This document shows, piece after piece, positions 1 through 10,089 of a stretch of 22,958 bases of DNA (position 1 is the first letter of the stretch; the number at the start of each line of letters is the position of its first letter). The notes beneath the pieces were generated by a model that did not search any database, was not told where the DNA came from, and saw nothing but the letters and a program-made list of their open reading frames with translations. The translations under genes and the position numbers were made by a program. The DNA is from Paulinella micropora (Eukaryota; Cercozoa; Imbricatea; Euglyphida), in NCBI GenBank assembly GCA_009731375.1, contig BJOX01000075.1, positions 426,147 through 449,104 of the forward strand. The letters run 5' to 3'.

Positions 1-556
<556 letters not shown>

Positions 557-1142
557 GTTATTTCCCTCGTGTGCTTGGTTGTTGATGGATGTATTTGGTT
601 GCTGCTGTTTGTTCATGTTATTTGGTGATCTGGTTTGTTGCTTCTTCTTGTGGCTTGTGGCTGGTGGAGACTTCTTCTTGTCTATGAGGGGGGTTGTGTG
701 CGGAGTGGTTTGGCTCGACTAGCCTGGGGCTGCATGTCTGAAAGTTGCCAAACTTGGACCTGTTCTTACGGATATTTGCAGCACTCGCCATATTCGCGTC
801 GCTTACGCCACGTCGAGCTTTACTACGCTCTGCACACGACCCTCCTGGCAACGATGGCCTCTAGGTGCGAGTGAATTGCGTTAGGTGCTGCAGTTTTCCT
901 TAAGGGCTGTCTCACTGACTCGTGACTGTCAATTGATCTCACTTGCGCCCTTTTGTGTTGGTCATGTCTGACCTCTGCAATCTGCCCCTACCTTATAGTA
1001 CGGTCTCCCCTGCTCCTGTCTGGTTATGTGTTTATGTGTTTGTGTTTGCTTTTGTGTGGACCTGTTGTTTCTGTCGTTGTGTCTATTTTTTATCTGTTGT
1101 TGTATTATTTCTTTTTCTTTTTCTTTGTTTTGCCTTTACTTG

Positions 1143-1146
<4 letters not shown>
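557..1146. other. Non-coding stretch, no gene supported
   Basis: Mixed-composition DNA between two pyrimidine repeats. Short open frames occur on both strands (for example 635-874 plus and 618-851 minus), but they overlap each other, are Cys/Leu-rich from the T-rich composition, and show no recognisable domain. A TGT/TTTG-rich patch sits at 1024-1130. Confidence 0.6.

Positions 1147-1182
<36 letters not shown>
1147..1182. repeat. (CT)18 microsatellite
   Basis: Eighteen uninterrupted CT units, followed by GCTCTCTCTC. Open frames crossing it merely encode Ser-Leu runs. Confidence 0.95.
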
Positions 1183-1184
<2 letters not shown>

Positions 1185-2082
1185 TCTCTCTCTTCCTATC
1201 CTCATCTTTCCTAATATTATCTCTCTTTCTGAGCAGCTTTTCAAAAGCAGTCACAGTTTCAAGTCATCACGACGTTTCGACTTCACTAACTAGTTTTCGA
1301 TTTCGTTCAGGAATGACTTCAAACGATTTGATCAAAGTTCTTTTTGCAAAAGATCAACTATTACCTTTTTCCCACTCTCTATTGCCTTTTCCCTCGATTT
1401 CCGTGAACACGCACGTTACGGTAAATTTGTGGACATGCAGTCAAGAGAACGGAAAATAATATTTGCCGTTCACATCCATGCTTTTTACATCATGACTGTG
1501 AAAGACTTTTTCCAAAAGCGAATCTCGGACACTTGAACCCACAACTTGGATTTGAAGCCCTCCTTCAAGTACTACACCAGCATCTTCAAGTGTCACACGA
1601 TACCAACTCACAATCTACGTTCACTGTGATCGTACTTTGCAACCAAAGTCTGCAAACAAGTAGAAATCTACGTAAATAAACGAAGTGACCTCTCAGCTAT
1701 TTACTGGTATTTCACCTTAGTAACTCTCTGGAGTTAGGACTTATTGCAGCCATAGAGACTTTTAATAAGAGTTCGTTGTGTATTTATCACTTGGGGTTGT
1801 ATCCAAACTCACAACTGATCATTTAGACATTGTGAATTAGATACTTTCTCCTCAGTTCAACTATATACTATGATCCTTTATTACTTAATTAAGTTGATAA
1901 TACTCGTTAGTAGTAGTTGCTACTGTTCAAGTATTGATATTAGTATTATTAGTCACCTATTAATGCAGTCAATTTTCAACTACTACTGAGTATTTGTTCT
2001 GGTACCGTAGTACTGGTGGCACTAGCTTTTCACCATTGCCAGTAGTACACTTTTTACCTATATCCGAGCCAGAGTCTTGTTT
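1183..2082. other. AT-rich non-coding flank of the old retroelement
   Basis: Distinctly AT-rich, with no long open frame on either strand and no protein motif. It ends where the proposed 3' LTR of the minus-strand element begins, so it is the best candidate for host flanking DNA. It contains the cloverleaf-like inverted repeat at 1528-1594. Confidence 0.5.
1528..1594. repeat. Nested inverted repeat, cloverleaf-like
   Basis: A perfect 10-bp inverted repeat, GACACTTGAA at 1528-1537 and TTCAAGTGTC at 1585-1594, encloses a second perfect hairpin: TTGAAG at 1552-1557, loop CCCTC, CTTCAA at 1563-1568. On the minus strand the layout loosely resembles a tRNA, with 7 paired bases at the ends, an A-box-like GCTGGTGTAGT and a B-box-like GGTTCAAGT. 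However, the T-stem is poor and the base 5' of a would-be anticodon is not T. It could be a degenerate tRNA-derived SINE fragment or an unrelated structured element. Confidence 0.5.
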
Positions 2083-2475
2083 TGTCGGTCACTGCTGAGT
2101 ATAATCAAAAGATATTATTTAATGTAAGCCGGTGTATTTATCCTTCCAATTTCACAGCACTCTGATAATAACCTAATCTTCCTCCTCTACAAATTGAGGA
2201 AACCAGTGTGGAGGAAAATATAGGAGACTGTCAGAGCCAAGCAACAAAAAGGAAAAAGAGAGGCATTTCCTAATGTCACCCTAACGATAATATTATACTG
2301 CTTAAAAAAGTAGTACCGGTTATGAATCGTAATATCATCGTTTTCAACCGGCTCAAAAGTATATAAATAAAACGGATATAACTACATCTCAGTAGTAAAG
2401 AGATATAGCTCTTCTATACATCACTGTGTATAGTGGTATAAGAAAAGGTCGCATATTTACCTATCTGCGCCTACA
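2083..2475 (-). repeat. Proposed 3' LTR of the minus-strand element
   Basis: On the minus strand this 393-bp segment begins TGTAGGC and ends CCGACA, fitting TG...CA termini. It is immediately preceded by a polypurine tract. Its last about 125 bp (2083-2211) match 18140-18266 at the other end of the element, with indels of about 10 and 6 bases. It has TATA-like stretches on the minus strand near 2366 (TTTATTTATAT) and near 2140, and a perfect hairpin CTATACA/TGTATAG at 2414-2433. The outer boundary at 2083 and the inner boundary at 2475 are inferred, because the other LTR copy is truncated. Confidence 0.6.
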
Positions 2476-2489
2476 ATCCCCCCTCCCCG
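2476..2489 (-). promoter_or_regulatory. Polypurine tract (plus-strand primer)
   Basis: The minus strand reads CGGGGAGGGGGGAT directly before the proposed LTR start TGTAGG. A purine run abutting the 3' LTR is where retroelement plus-strand DNA synthesis is primed. A second purine run (minus strand of about 2730-2743) lies farther in and could be a secondary tract. Confidence 0.6.
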
Positions 2490-2812
2490 TCTTATACGGG
2501 AACCGTAGTAAATAGAGGTAGATTCGTAAATATCGGCAAATGAGAGCGCACTTTCCCGGCGGGTCTGTTTCCCCATGGGTGATCGGCTCCTGTGGAGACA
2601 ACCCATTGAGTCGCTTGTGTGACCGCTAAGTTTTTGCTCTTCATCACCGTTGTACGTCCGGTGCTTACAAAATACAAATTTGAGTTTGGAAATTTTCGAG
2701 TTCAAATTTGAATTTGAATTTTGAACTATCTCCTCCCCCTCTTCTATGGCGATCTGCCATAGACATACAACGGTCTGATCATGTCGCAGTCAAACCATCC
2801 CTTCGCCGTCTT
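2490..2812 (-). other. 3' untranslated segment of old element
   Basis: Lies between the polypurine tract and the structured tandem repeats. No convincing coding frame: the 82-residue minus frame at 2457-2705 has no recognisable motif. It contains a perfect 7-bp hairpin CTATGGC-gatct-GCCATAG at 2744-2762 and alternating TTCAAATTTGAA-like palindromic runs at 2672-2725. Confidence 0.45.
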
Positions 2813-3170
2813 AAGGATCTGTGATCCGAAAATTACTGGGCGATTTGTATCTGATCTGAAACAAATCTCCGAGCAATTCTCAGGTTCCGTGTCCCTAGCA
2901 CATGTCTCGGCCCTAGTCCGTCCGAAGGATCTGTGATCCGAGAATTACTGGGCAGTCTGCATCTGATCTGAGGCAGATTTCCGAGCAATTCTAAGGTTCC
3001 GCGTCCCCCGTTCCCTGTCTTAAGGATCTGTGATCCGAGCATTACTGGTCCATTTGCATCTGATGTGAAACAAATGTACGAGCAATTCTAAGGTTCCGCG
3101 TCCCTAGCATATGTCTCGGCCCTAATCCGTCCGAAGGATCTGTGATCCCGAGAATACCGGGAGGCATTGA
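2813..3170. repeat. Tandem structured repeats with covarying hairpin
   Basis: Units begin with AAGGATCTGTGATCC at 2813, 2925, 3022 and 3134, so the spacings are 112, 97 and 112 bases. Long units end in CTAGCxxATGTCTCGGCCC, and the short one has a different tail. Every unit opens with a perfect GGATC-tgt-GATCC hairpin. The first three then contain a second stem-loop whose arms differ in sequence between copies but stay complementary: GATTTG/CAAATC, AGTCTGC/GCAGATT (one wobble on the plus strand), CATTTG/CAAATG. The fourth unit is diverged after the first hairpin. Located 3' of the last ORF of the minus-strand element. Confidence 0.8.
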
Positions 3171-3396
3171 TCTCAATTGTTCAATATCCCCGTGCATCCT
3201 CGTCCATCATAGGGATGAATGGGCGCTATGCCAGTGTCACGAGTGCCGTTGGCGTGTTCGGCGTTGTTTGTTTGGTTTTGTTGTCTGCAGACATTTTCTT
3301 ATTGCCACCCGGCAAGTATCTACTTCGCTGTGGCGAAGGTAGAAGTGTCTAAAAATATATGCAACCCATGGGCTGGGTCTCAAAACGCGTCTACGC

Positions 3397-4018
3397 TTAT
3401 TCGTCGAGGTATATTTCCTCGAGGGAGTTTATGAACTCCTCTTCGGTAGACGGTGATGACGGTTGCCTTCTCCATGTCACTGCGGGTTGGTCTTCCGCTG
3501 GCATGTCTAATTCCTGGTCCAGGCTTTCTTTCAAAATCTTCGCTTCCGACCAGGTTAAGTCTTCTCCGACTTCCGAATGCTGTGGCACGATACACCTTAT
3601 GACTTGGGCGAATTGACCAATGATCTGCCCCAGCTGGTATTCGTACTGTTGCCTCCAGTACAGCCACTCACGTCGAAAGTGGTAGATATAACCCAACCGT
3701 TGAGTTATTTTGTGTCATCGGAACTCATCGGCTTGGACAAGTCTGTCCCAACCCAGTGCGTCCTGTGCCCTGAATCGTTCGATCCATTGTTCGAAGCCTC
3801 TCACGCGGCCTCGATATGTGTTCGGAACGTTCTCGTCAGGATCGGCTAACTGGTTGGCGATGCGGGATGTTTTTGGGTCGTCGCTCCTCGTCAACTGCCG
3901 GTATATCGTCAGCAGCCACGCGAGCCGATGCTCGTGTTGGAACCGTACGTAATACTGCTGTCGTAGCCGAGCCGCACCTCGGAAACGCTCAGGTATTCGT
4001 CGTCTTATGCCTCGCGGC
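3397..4018 (-). pseudogene. ORF3 C-terminal part (env-position protein of old element)
   Basis: A single minus-strand frame is open from about 4016 to 3397 except for one TGA at 3717-3715. There is no ATG near its upstream end, so it is the continuation of the preceding frame after a frameshift near 4019. The first part is Arg/Gln/Tyr-rich and helical (motifs LRQQYYVRFQHEHRLAWLL and FEQWIERF). The last 99 codons, from ATG 3696, are acidic near the end (EEEFINSLEEIYLDE). No known family was recognised. It belongs with the frames at 4019-6067 as one large product made after integrase. Confidence 0.5.
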
Positions 4019-4633
4019 CTACATAGGGAGGGGAGGCTTGGGTATGCCTAAGACCTGCCTATAGTATGCGAGTACATTCTCTTCAACCCTGAGGTCCCAG
4101 GGTTGGTCATGTTTGCTCCGAAGGTAGTAGGCTCGGTATGCCTGGACCTCCTCGGGCAATGGGATACCCGAAAGTTCGAGCAGTCTGTAGTAAGAATTGA
4201 TATCTTCCTGCGACCACTGCAACTTTCTGAGCTGGTATGGTTCAAGCAAATATCGCGGATCCTTCCAAATGCCGTAGAGCCGGAGGGCGTGTTTTCGCTG
4301 ATAGTCCTCCAATCCCACCCATCCTTTCAGCGATTTGGCTTGCTCGAACAAGGTTTTGGTAAATTTCACCCGGTCCTCATCCATCGACTTGTACTGGGCG
4401 ATCCCCGGTACCGGGTTGTTGCGATGACTCCATGTGTGTGGGGCATCCCATCCAAAACATGGCGGTGATTGTGCGCCGGATCTCAATTCGATGTCATTGT
4501 TGTATGCGTGATCGGGACATCGGTGAGGCGCGTATCGCTCTGGTGACGCATACGCTCTTTCCGTGAGGTGCCATCTCCGCGAGCATCTCGGACCCCATCC
4601 TCTCCCGGGTTTCTTTGACCCTTCACACTGCAC
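4019..4633 (-). pseudogene. ORF3 middle part, Tyr/Leu-rich helical
   Basis: A 204-codon minus-strand frame. From about residue 80 it is rich in Tyr, Leu, Lys and Glu, with repeated helix-like blocks (LFEQAKSLKGW, YQRKHALRLYGIWK, NSYYRLLELSGIPLP, ENVLAYYRQVLGIP). The first 30 or so residues before this look like out-of-frame reading of the adjoining segment. It follows the 4623-5822 frame by a +1 shift. No catalytic motif was recognised. The stop is directly followed, in another frame, by similarly helical sequence, so the stop at 4019 is probably the result of decay. Confidence 0.5.
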
Positions 4634-5822
4634 CGTCCTGTTCGGTGGGTTCGTACCTCACTTTGTCAAGGTAGTCCGAGAAGCCCCGTTCGTCGAATGG
4701 AGGCTTTGGTGGCGGCAGGTTAATCTTGCGAGGGTTTGCCTCAAACAAGTGCGGGTCTGGGACCCAATTAACCTGGTTGCCCACCAATCGTATACGGTAC
4801 GGATCCTTAGACGGTGTGAACGGGAACTTTCGTTCGTTGGTTGTGTGTGCGAGCGCCGGGCATTGTAGCCGCAGCCTGCGCTCCGCATCCATGATATCTG
4901 GGTAAGGTGGGTAGATCCGGTGTACTCTACGCGTCAGTGGGTCATACGCGAAGCGCACCGGTTTCTGATAATCCTCCCTTTCCCGATCTGGGTCTTGGTT
5001 CAGGTGTAGGTCCATACCTCTCAACATCGTTTCCGTGTCGATGCGATATGGCCTACGCACTCTGGGTGCTACGACCCTCCACGTTCGCGGCGGTACCGGG
5101 CCCCGTTCCGAATATGCGTATATCGGACGGTCGATCGGTCCGTATACTCCGAATATATTATCGGAGGCATGAAAGTACGCGGGGAATACTTCGTCCCTGC
5201 CCCAATGTGCCGTCGGCTCCGGTGGCGGGCAGCGGTGGTGCTGGTACGCCGGGTCCGTGGGCCGTGGCCGCTCATCGGGCCGCTTCTCTTCGGGCGGGTT
5301 CAGCTTGTCACTGTAAGCGTCGGGCTTGAGTCTATCATCATCCCCGACTTTCTTCCAGTATCTCAAGCGTGCTTCCTCCCTAGCGTCCATCCGCGTGAGG
5401 CTCAATTCTTCGCCGTAATATAGGCACTCGTCTTGTTCTGGGATCCACCCAAATCCCGAGTGCTGAGGGGTGTTTAACCCTTTGGGGTCGACGTCCTCAT
5501 CGGTGTGTTGCGATGCAGGTGTACTGCTGTCCTCAGTCGGTGCCTCCCCCTCGTCAGCCGATAACTTCATAGGGGTCGTCAACATCTCCGACTCGGCTTC
5601 AGCTTTTCCCCGTGGGGATTTCGGTGTGGTCACAACACTAGCCTGAGTTGTGCCACCTGAAGGTTGAGCTGGTGTGAGCGTTGTATTGGGACCGCCAAGG
5701 TTGCGCTGCAGGGTTTCGTTCCCCTGTGCGCCCTTGCTTGCTAGGTGTTGTTTGCGCCACTGCTCGGAGTGGTCATTGTGATGTGGGGTGTCCCCTCTGG
5801 TGAGGTATGTATGTGACCGCAC
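4623..5822 (-). pseudogene. ORF3 N-proximal part, acidic Pro-rich region
   Basis: A 399-codon minus-strand frame overlapping the 3' end of the 5741-6067 frame by 82 bases. Residues about 20-120 are low-complexity and rich in Thr, Ser, Pro and acidic residues, typical of a disordered or extracellular linker. Residues about 120-399 are rich in Asp, Arg, Pro and Tyr (repeated PYxI/YPPYPD-like motifs, DPDRERED, DPYRIRLVGNQVNW). No family was recognised. Position after integrase is where retrovirus-like elements keep env, but I see no fusion peptide or furin site. Confidence 0.5.
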
Positions 5823-6067
5823 CTGAAGTTCGCTGCCTCAGATGGGTCTGGTTCGTCCGGCTGCTCCGCTTCGCGACGCCGGTCCGCCACCGGGCTAGCT
5901 GCCGGGGTCGTTCCTGCCGGACTATCCCGCGCGGATGGAGGGAGCCGTTGCCCTTCTCCCGCGATCGTCCGTAATCCTAGGTGTACTATCAGTATCACCA
6001 GGACCGAAGCCACGCACGCCAGGAGGAATCCCAGATACTGCTCCACCAGATGTTCGGTGCCAAACAT
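5741..6067 (-). pseudogene. ORF3 start: N-terminal membrane anchor
   Basis: The minus-strand frame is open from 6217, but the ATG at 6067 is the more likely start. From it the protein begins MFGTEHLVEQ and then has a strongly hydrophobic segment (YLGFLLACVASVLVILIVHLGL, about residues 11-32). The preceding codons read through low-complexity TATATA/CATACA sequence. After the hydrophobic segment comes a basic residue and then Pro/Ala/Glu-rich sequence leading by a frame change into the 4623-5822 frame. This predicts a signal-anchor protein with a large C-terminal domain. A single N-terminal hydrophobic segment is unlike the C-terminal anchor of classical env proteins. Confidence 0.55.
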
Positions 6068-6217
6068 ACACCGCCAGGTGCCTATATCACGTATGTGTCC
6101 GTGAGTTCGTATGTATATATATCTGTATGTCAGCCCAAGCACACTGAGCAATGTGCAATTTGTGTGTTGTTCTCGTGTCGGTGTTCGACTCTCTGCTCGT
6201 TTCCGAACGCTGGTCAA

Positions 6218-6833
6218 CCGCGTGACGACACGGGTGCACCCATACCCCGGTCATCTTTGCTGTCCGCGTGTTCCACCCTCGCCGTACTGCGCGATTTGCG
6301 GCGGTATGTAAATAGGGACATGTTATATTTCTTAGTGGTATAGATATGCTTATGTGTATGCGTAGGGCCGTCGGGTGCCTTAAAGCCCCTTCCATCCAAA
6401 CAAAGAGCAAACAAGAGCGAGCATAATATCTAAGACACTCTGTGGGGAATAACTTATCATACACCACTCATGCCATTGCCGCGGGAGGCAGGTGTGCAAC
6501 TCGAGAGGAGGTGGGTATAATGTGCAAAGCCAACCCTATCAACGGGCATTGCTGCGCGTCAACCTGGTTAGCCCGAAGCTATTTCGACCCCTGGTGGAAC
6601 ACCAACTACTAGCCCGTCAAGATACCTTCAGGGCCGTCGCACCTCACGGAGGGTAAGGCAGGGTCTTTTCCCGTGTATCATGTCATGTTAGGCTCTCTTT
6701 TGCTATCTCTAAGAAGAATGGACTTAGGTAGTATTTTAACAGATATGGAGTCCAAAGCCGTGTCCCTTTCCTATGGCTAGTTTCTTACTGTTATTACTCA
6801 GCATTGGTCTTTGGATCTCACATACTACCCGCG
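6218..6833 (-). other. Spacer between integrase and ORF3
   Basis: About 600 bases with no supported coding frame. The overlapping short frames at 6087-6467 and 6214-6414 are His/Thr/Ile-rich and contain ATAC repeats. This would be the place for a splice acceptor or leader for ORF3, but no single site can be picked with confidence. Confidence 0.4.
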
Positions 6834-8123
6834 TTAACTATGCTCGTGAGGTGTCACACGGCATGCTGGGCTAGGCTTCGCCTGCCCTAATTTGGCTTTC
6901 TTATATTTGCCTGGTGGTGGTGTCCCGATGAGATGGGTCGCTATGCCCTCGGCTACTATCTCATCCCACACCCGTAGGGGGATTCGACCGTGCTGTAGAT
7001 CGAATGGGTAATCCAGCACCATCCTAGGCCGCGCCTGTATTTGCCACGGCGTGTAGCCTTCGGACTTGTCCGTGATGCCTTTCCAGAACGTTTCGACTTG
7101 GTTGGAGTCGCGGTACACCGGATAAAAAGTCCGCGATTCCGGCTCGTCGAGGTCCTGGTGTGATCGATAGAACTGCAGTACGGGCGGCTCGGCTTTGATG
7201 GCCTTGCTTGTGCGCGTGACCCGAGTCTGCGGCTCCCATTCTCTCACTTTCATGAGGAAGAAATCGTTGAGGCAATCGTCGCCGACATGTGCCTCTGGTG
7301 GCCGAAGAAGGTATATCTTTCCGACGTGCCAGTGCATGGTTTTCACGTCGTCGGCCGACCTCAGCTTTGATTCAGCTGATGGACGTCTCGGCACCGGTTC
7401 AACCTTCTCCTCCTGTTCCGACTGCAGGTGGTTGGTCGGGCCGGGCGCGACAACGCCCCCCTCGGAAGCGTCGGCTTGTTCAGCCGCGACTTCTTCGGCT
7501 TCGTTATTGTTCGGATCATTCCCCTCGGCTACGGCCGGTAAGGGTTGTGTCGGGTTTTCTTTCGCCTCGGCCGTCTTGTCTCGGCGCTTGGGCGGCGGAT
7601 GTAAACTGTGTTCCAGCTTCTGTACCGCTTCCGTCATCGTTTCGTTACGATCCAGCATGGGGTTAAAACGCATCAGCCGCCGTACATGTACTGCTAGCGT
7701 CTTACCCTTTCCCTGTATTCGGTATGTCAAAGCACCTACTTGTTCTACAATAGTGTAAGGGCCTTGCCACATCGGGAAGAGTTTGACGCTAACCAAGTTG
7801 GGTACCTGGGGTACGTACAGGAAGACTAAGTCCCCTTTATGGTATTCCCCCGACTCATACTTGACTTTGTTCGGCGTCTGCTGGTTTTGTTTGTGAGCCT
7901 CTTTAGCCTCCCGTGCCTTCATGACGTAGTGTCTGGCTTCCGCCATGACTCGTAGGCGACAGGCCATCAGCTCATCATGCTCCAAAAAGCCCCCTTGCGG
8001 GAGGTTGGGTAACACCAGCTCCTCCGGAATCCTCAAGTGCTGCCCGTATACCAAGAGATTGGGGGAAGCGCCAGTGGCTTTTCCGCCCAAAGCCCTCGAT
8101 GCGTTGTTGTTCATGGAGAACAC
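6834..8123 (-). pseudogene. Integrase C-terminus with GPY/F module and extra domain
   Basis: A 429-codon frame. Residues 7-40 continue the end of the integrase core region (GASPNLLVYGQHLRIPEEL). Residues 97-155 form the Ty3/gypsy GPY/F module (GDLVFLYVP, then WQGPYTIVEQVGALTYRI, then VHVRRLMRF). Residues 160-260 are a charged, Pro/Ala/Glu-rich linker. Residues about 262-400 form a further folded-looking domain (VGKIYLLRPP, DFFLMKVREWEP, VLQFYRS, RTFYPVYRD, YTPWQIQARP) that I do not recognise; it might bind chromatin as chromodomains do in related elements. The frame joins the core by a frameshift near 8115. This is the longest intact Pol piece of the old element. Confidence 0.8.
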
Positions 8124-8785
8124 AAAACAAAAGACGGTAAGGCCTTATGCCATATGTGCTGATTATCGCGACAATACTGTTGGAGCGCGGCCTTGAGCGG
8201 TCTATGGACCCTCTCTATTTTACCGTTGCTCTCTGGTGAATATGCAGTTACGTATTTGCACTTAAAGCCCCACACGGACAGCCGAGCGGAGAGTTCGTTC
8301 GTAAGCTCCGATCCCCGATCGCTGTACACATTTTTCGGCACTCCGGTATATCGGAAGACATGGTCGATTCCGCATCCTTTTCCACAACCGATACCGCGAA
8401 CACATAATTCGAGAAGCGGTCTATGGCTGTCAGGATGTACCGATAATTGTGGGTCTCCGATCGCGGTAGCGGTCCTACGTAATCAACATGCAAAGTTTCG
8501 AATAGGTTCTCAACAAGCTTGTATTCGCCATAAAGGCCTCTCTGAGCGTTGTTGTGTGGTGTCTTGGTTCGCTTGCAGTGCTCGCATGTGTCGACTGTGT
8601 CGGCAATGGATTTCTGCATGCCATGTCACCAAAACCTGCGTTAAATAAACCATGACATTTTATCCCTTCCCGTGTGTGAGTTGAGAGCAGAGCGGTGAGT
8701 GGCTAAAAGCATCGCCTTGCGTAACTGGGTTGGTACCCACAGTGTCCACTTTGAAGGCGTCTTTTCCCACTTACCGCCTGCTCCC
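8111..8785 (-). pseudogene. Integrase zinc-finger and catalytic core, broken
   Basis: Integrase inserts the element's DNA into the genome. The minus strand carries the HHCC zinc-binding region (THRSALNSH, then CEHC at about 8590) and the DDE core: LHVDYVGPLP, then in a second frame VYSDRGSELTN and SPESNGKIERVHR. The first Asp is in the frame 8619-8248 and the second Asp and Glu in 8341-8111, so the core is split by a frameshift near 8345. Between second Asp and Glu I count 34 residues, close to the usual 35. Two stops interrupt the zinc-finger region: TAA at 8643-8641 and TGA at 8628-8626, the latter where related integrases have Trp. Confidence 0.85.
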
Positions 8786-9334
8786 TTACCACAGGAGGTT
8801 ATCATGCCAGGTCATCGTTTTCTTATGGGCTCTTATTTCTCTCGTCTCAGGATTTGCTATCGGGTCAATAGCGTGAGCAATGAAGGGGCCCCATTCCTTA
8901 GAGCTCTTCGCCAACTGCCCAAACACCTCGGGGCTCGCCACCGTCATATCCATGTCATCCAGCTGGAGAGCACTGGTGACTAGGCTTATAGGCCCCTCTG
9001 TTCGGTGTGTTCGCTCGGCAGCCGCGATAATCGCCGACCTTTCAGGGTGAACATGCTGGGGTACCCAGAACGACTGCGTCCTAACCGCGAAAAATGCGTT
9101 AAAGGAGTGTTCATGTTCATGGGTCTGACCCGGCTTTATATCTCCCTCGCTGAGGATGTCCGACTGGGTGTCGATCTCCTCCAGCAGGTCTTGCCAGTCC
9201 TCAGCTTCGTGTTGCGCGCAGCACACGCGACGTATGCATTGCAGATGGTCCAACAGTTCAGCTTGAGAATCGGGTCTATATCCCGGTGTCCAGCTTTGCG
9301 CGTTGGTGGCCATGTATGCCATCCCCGCCGGCAA
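8786..9334 (-). pseudogene. RNase H-integrase linker
   Basis: A 182-codon frame between the RNase H remnant and the integrase zinc finger. It is acidic and His-rich (EAEDWQDLLEEIDTQSDILSEGD, HEHEHSFNAFFAVRTQSFWVP). The segment 'FFAVRTQSFWVPQ' and the following helical part sit where Ty3-like elements have the tether between RNase H and integrase. No enzyme motif is visible. It ends with TAA, and the zinc finger continues in a different frame immediately downstream. Confidence 0.6.
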
Positions 9335-9399
9335 CGTGTCTTTGAAATCTGCTGTATGCTCCGTGGCCGTCCAGTCATCCTCGGATGTCCTTCCGACTA

Positions 9400-10020
9400 G
9401 GCAGGCCGTGGGAGTTTCTAATGCAAAGCGGTGTAACTACGGAGCCTTTCACCCGAGGCATCCGTGATAGGCTATCTGGGACCGTGTTTTCTTTACCTTT
9501 AATGTACTATGGTGAAATCATACAAGGCCAGCTCCGACTGCCATCGGGCCAGTCGTCCCGTATGTTCTCGGTCCATGAGCCATCTAAGGTTGGCATGATC
9601 TGTTTGAACCAGTATGTTCGGAGCACCCCACTACTCCCTCAGCCGACTGAACGCCCAAACTATCGCCAACTCTTCGCGTTGTCTGGTGCAGTAGTTGACC
9701 TGTTCGGGCGTCAACTTCTTGCTGACGAACATGATCGGTCTCAACTGTTTGTGATCAGAATCGTATTGTTGTAAGACGGCCCCGACCGCGTATTTCGACG
9801 CGTCGGTTGCTACAACAAAACGCTTCTCAAAGTCGGGGAGAACCAAGACCGATCCGCCCTCTGTGAGGGGGTCTCGTGTCAACGCCTCCTTTAGCTTTGT
9901 GTATACCTCCGCCGCCTTTGGCGGCCATTCGCCATCCGGGTCGCCGTGAAGGCAGAAGTCCCGTAATGGTTTGACGAAGTCCTGGAAGTTCGGGATGAAT
10001 TCCGAGTACACCTGTGCCAT
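9400..10020 (-). pseudogene. RNase H domain, broken
   Basis: RNase H removes RNA from RNA-DNA hybrids during reverse transcription. Frame 10020-9634 starts with the end of the RT thumb (VYSEFIPNFQDFVKPL), then the Ty3-type RNase H signature FVVATDASKYAVGAVLQQY, and REELAIVWAFSRLRE with the catalytic Glu region. A TAG at 9633-9631 interrupts it at a usually aromatic position. The same frame continues with LVQTDHANLRWLMDRE, and a shifted frame gives RLARWQSELALYDFTI. A third continues with KGKENTVPDSLSRMP, the typical domain end. At least three changes therefore disable it. Confidence 0.85.
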
Positions 10021-10089
10021 GCAGAGGAAGGAGTGCAGCGCTGTGCGTGTGTTTGGGCAGGGAACGGATAGCGTCCCGCTTCTCCGGTT

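Noticed and set aside
943-1459. Overlapping plus-strand frames of 116-168 codons.
   Set aside because: They are Leu/Ser/Phe/Cys runs produced by CT and TTTG repeats, in several frames at once, without domain or start context.
2813-3170. Hammerhead ribozyme: CTGATCTGAAAC in the tandem units resembles parts of a hammerhead core.
   Set aside because: There is no stem II between CTGA and GAAA and the order of conserved bases does not fit; only the hairpins are supported.
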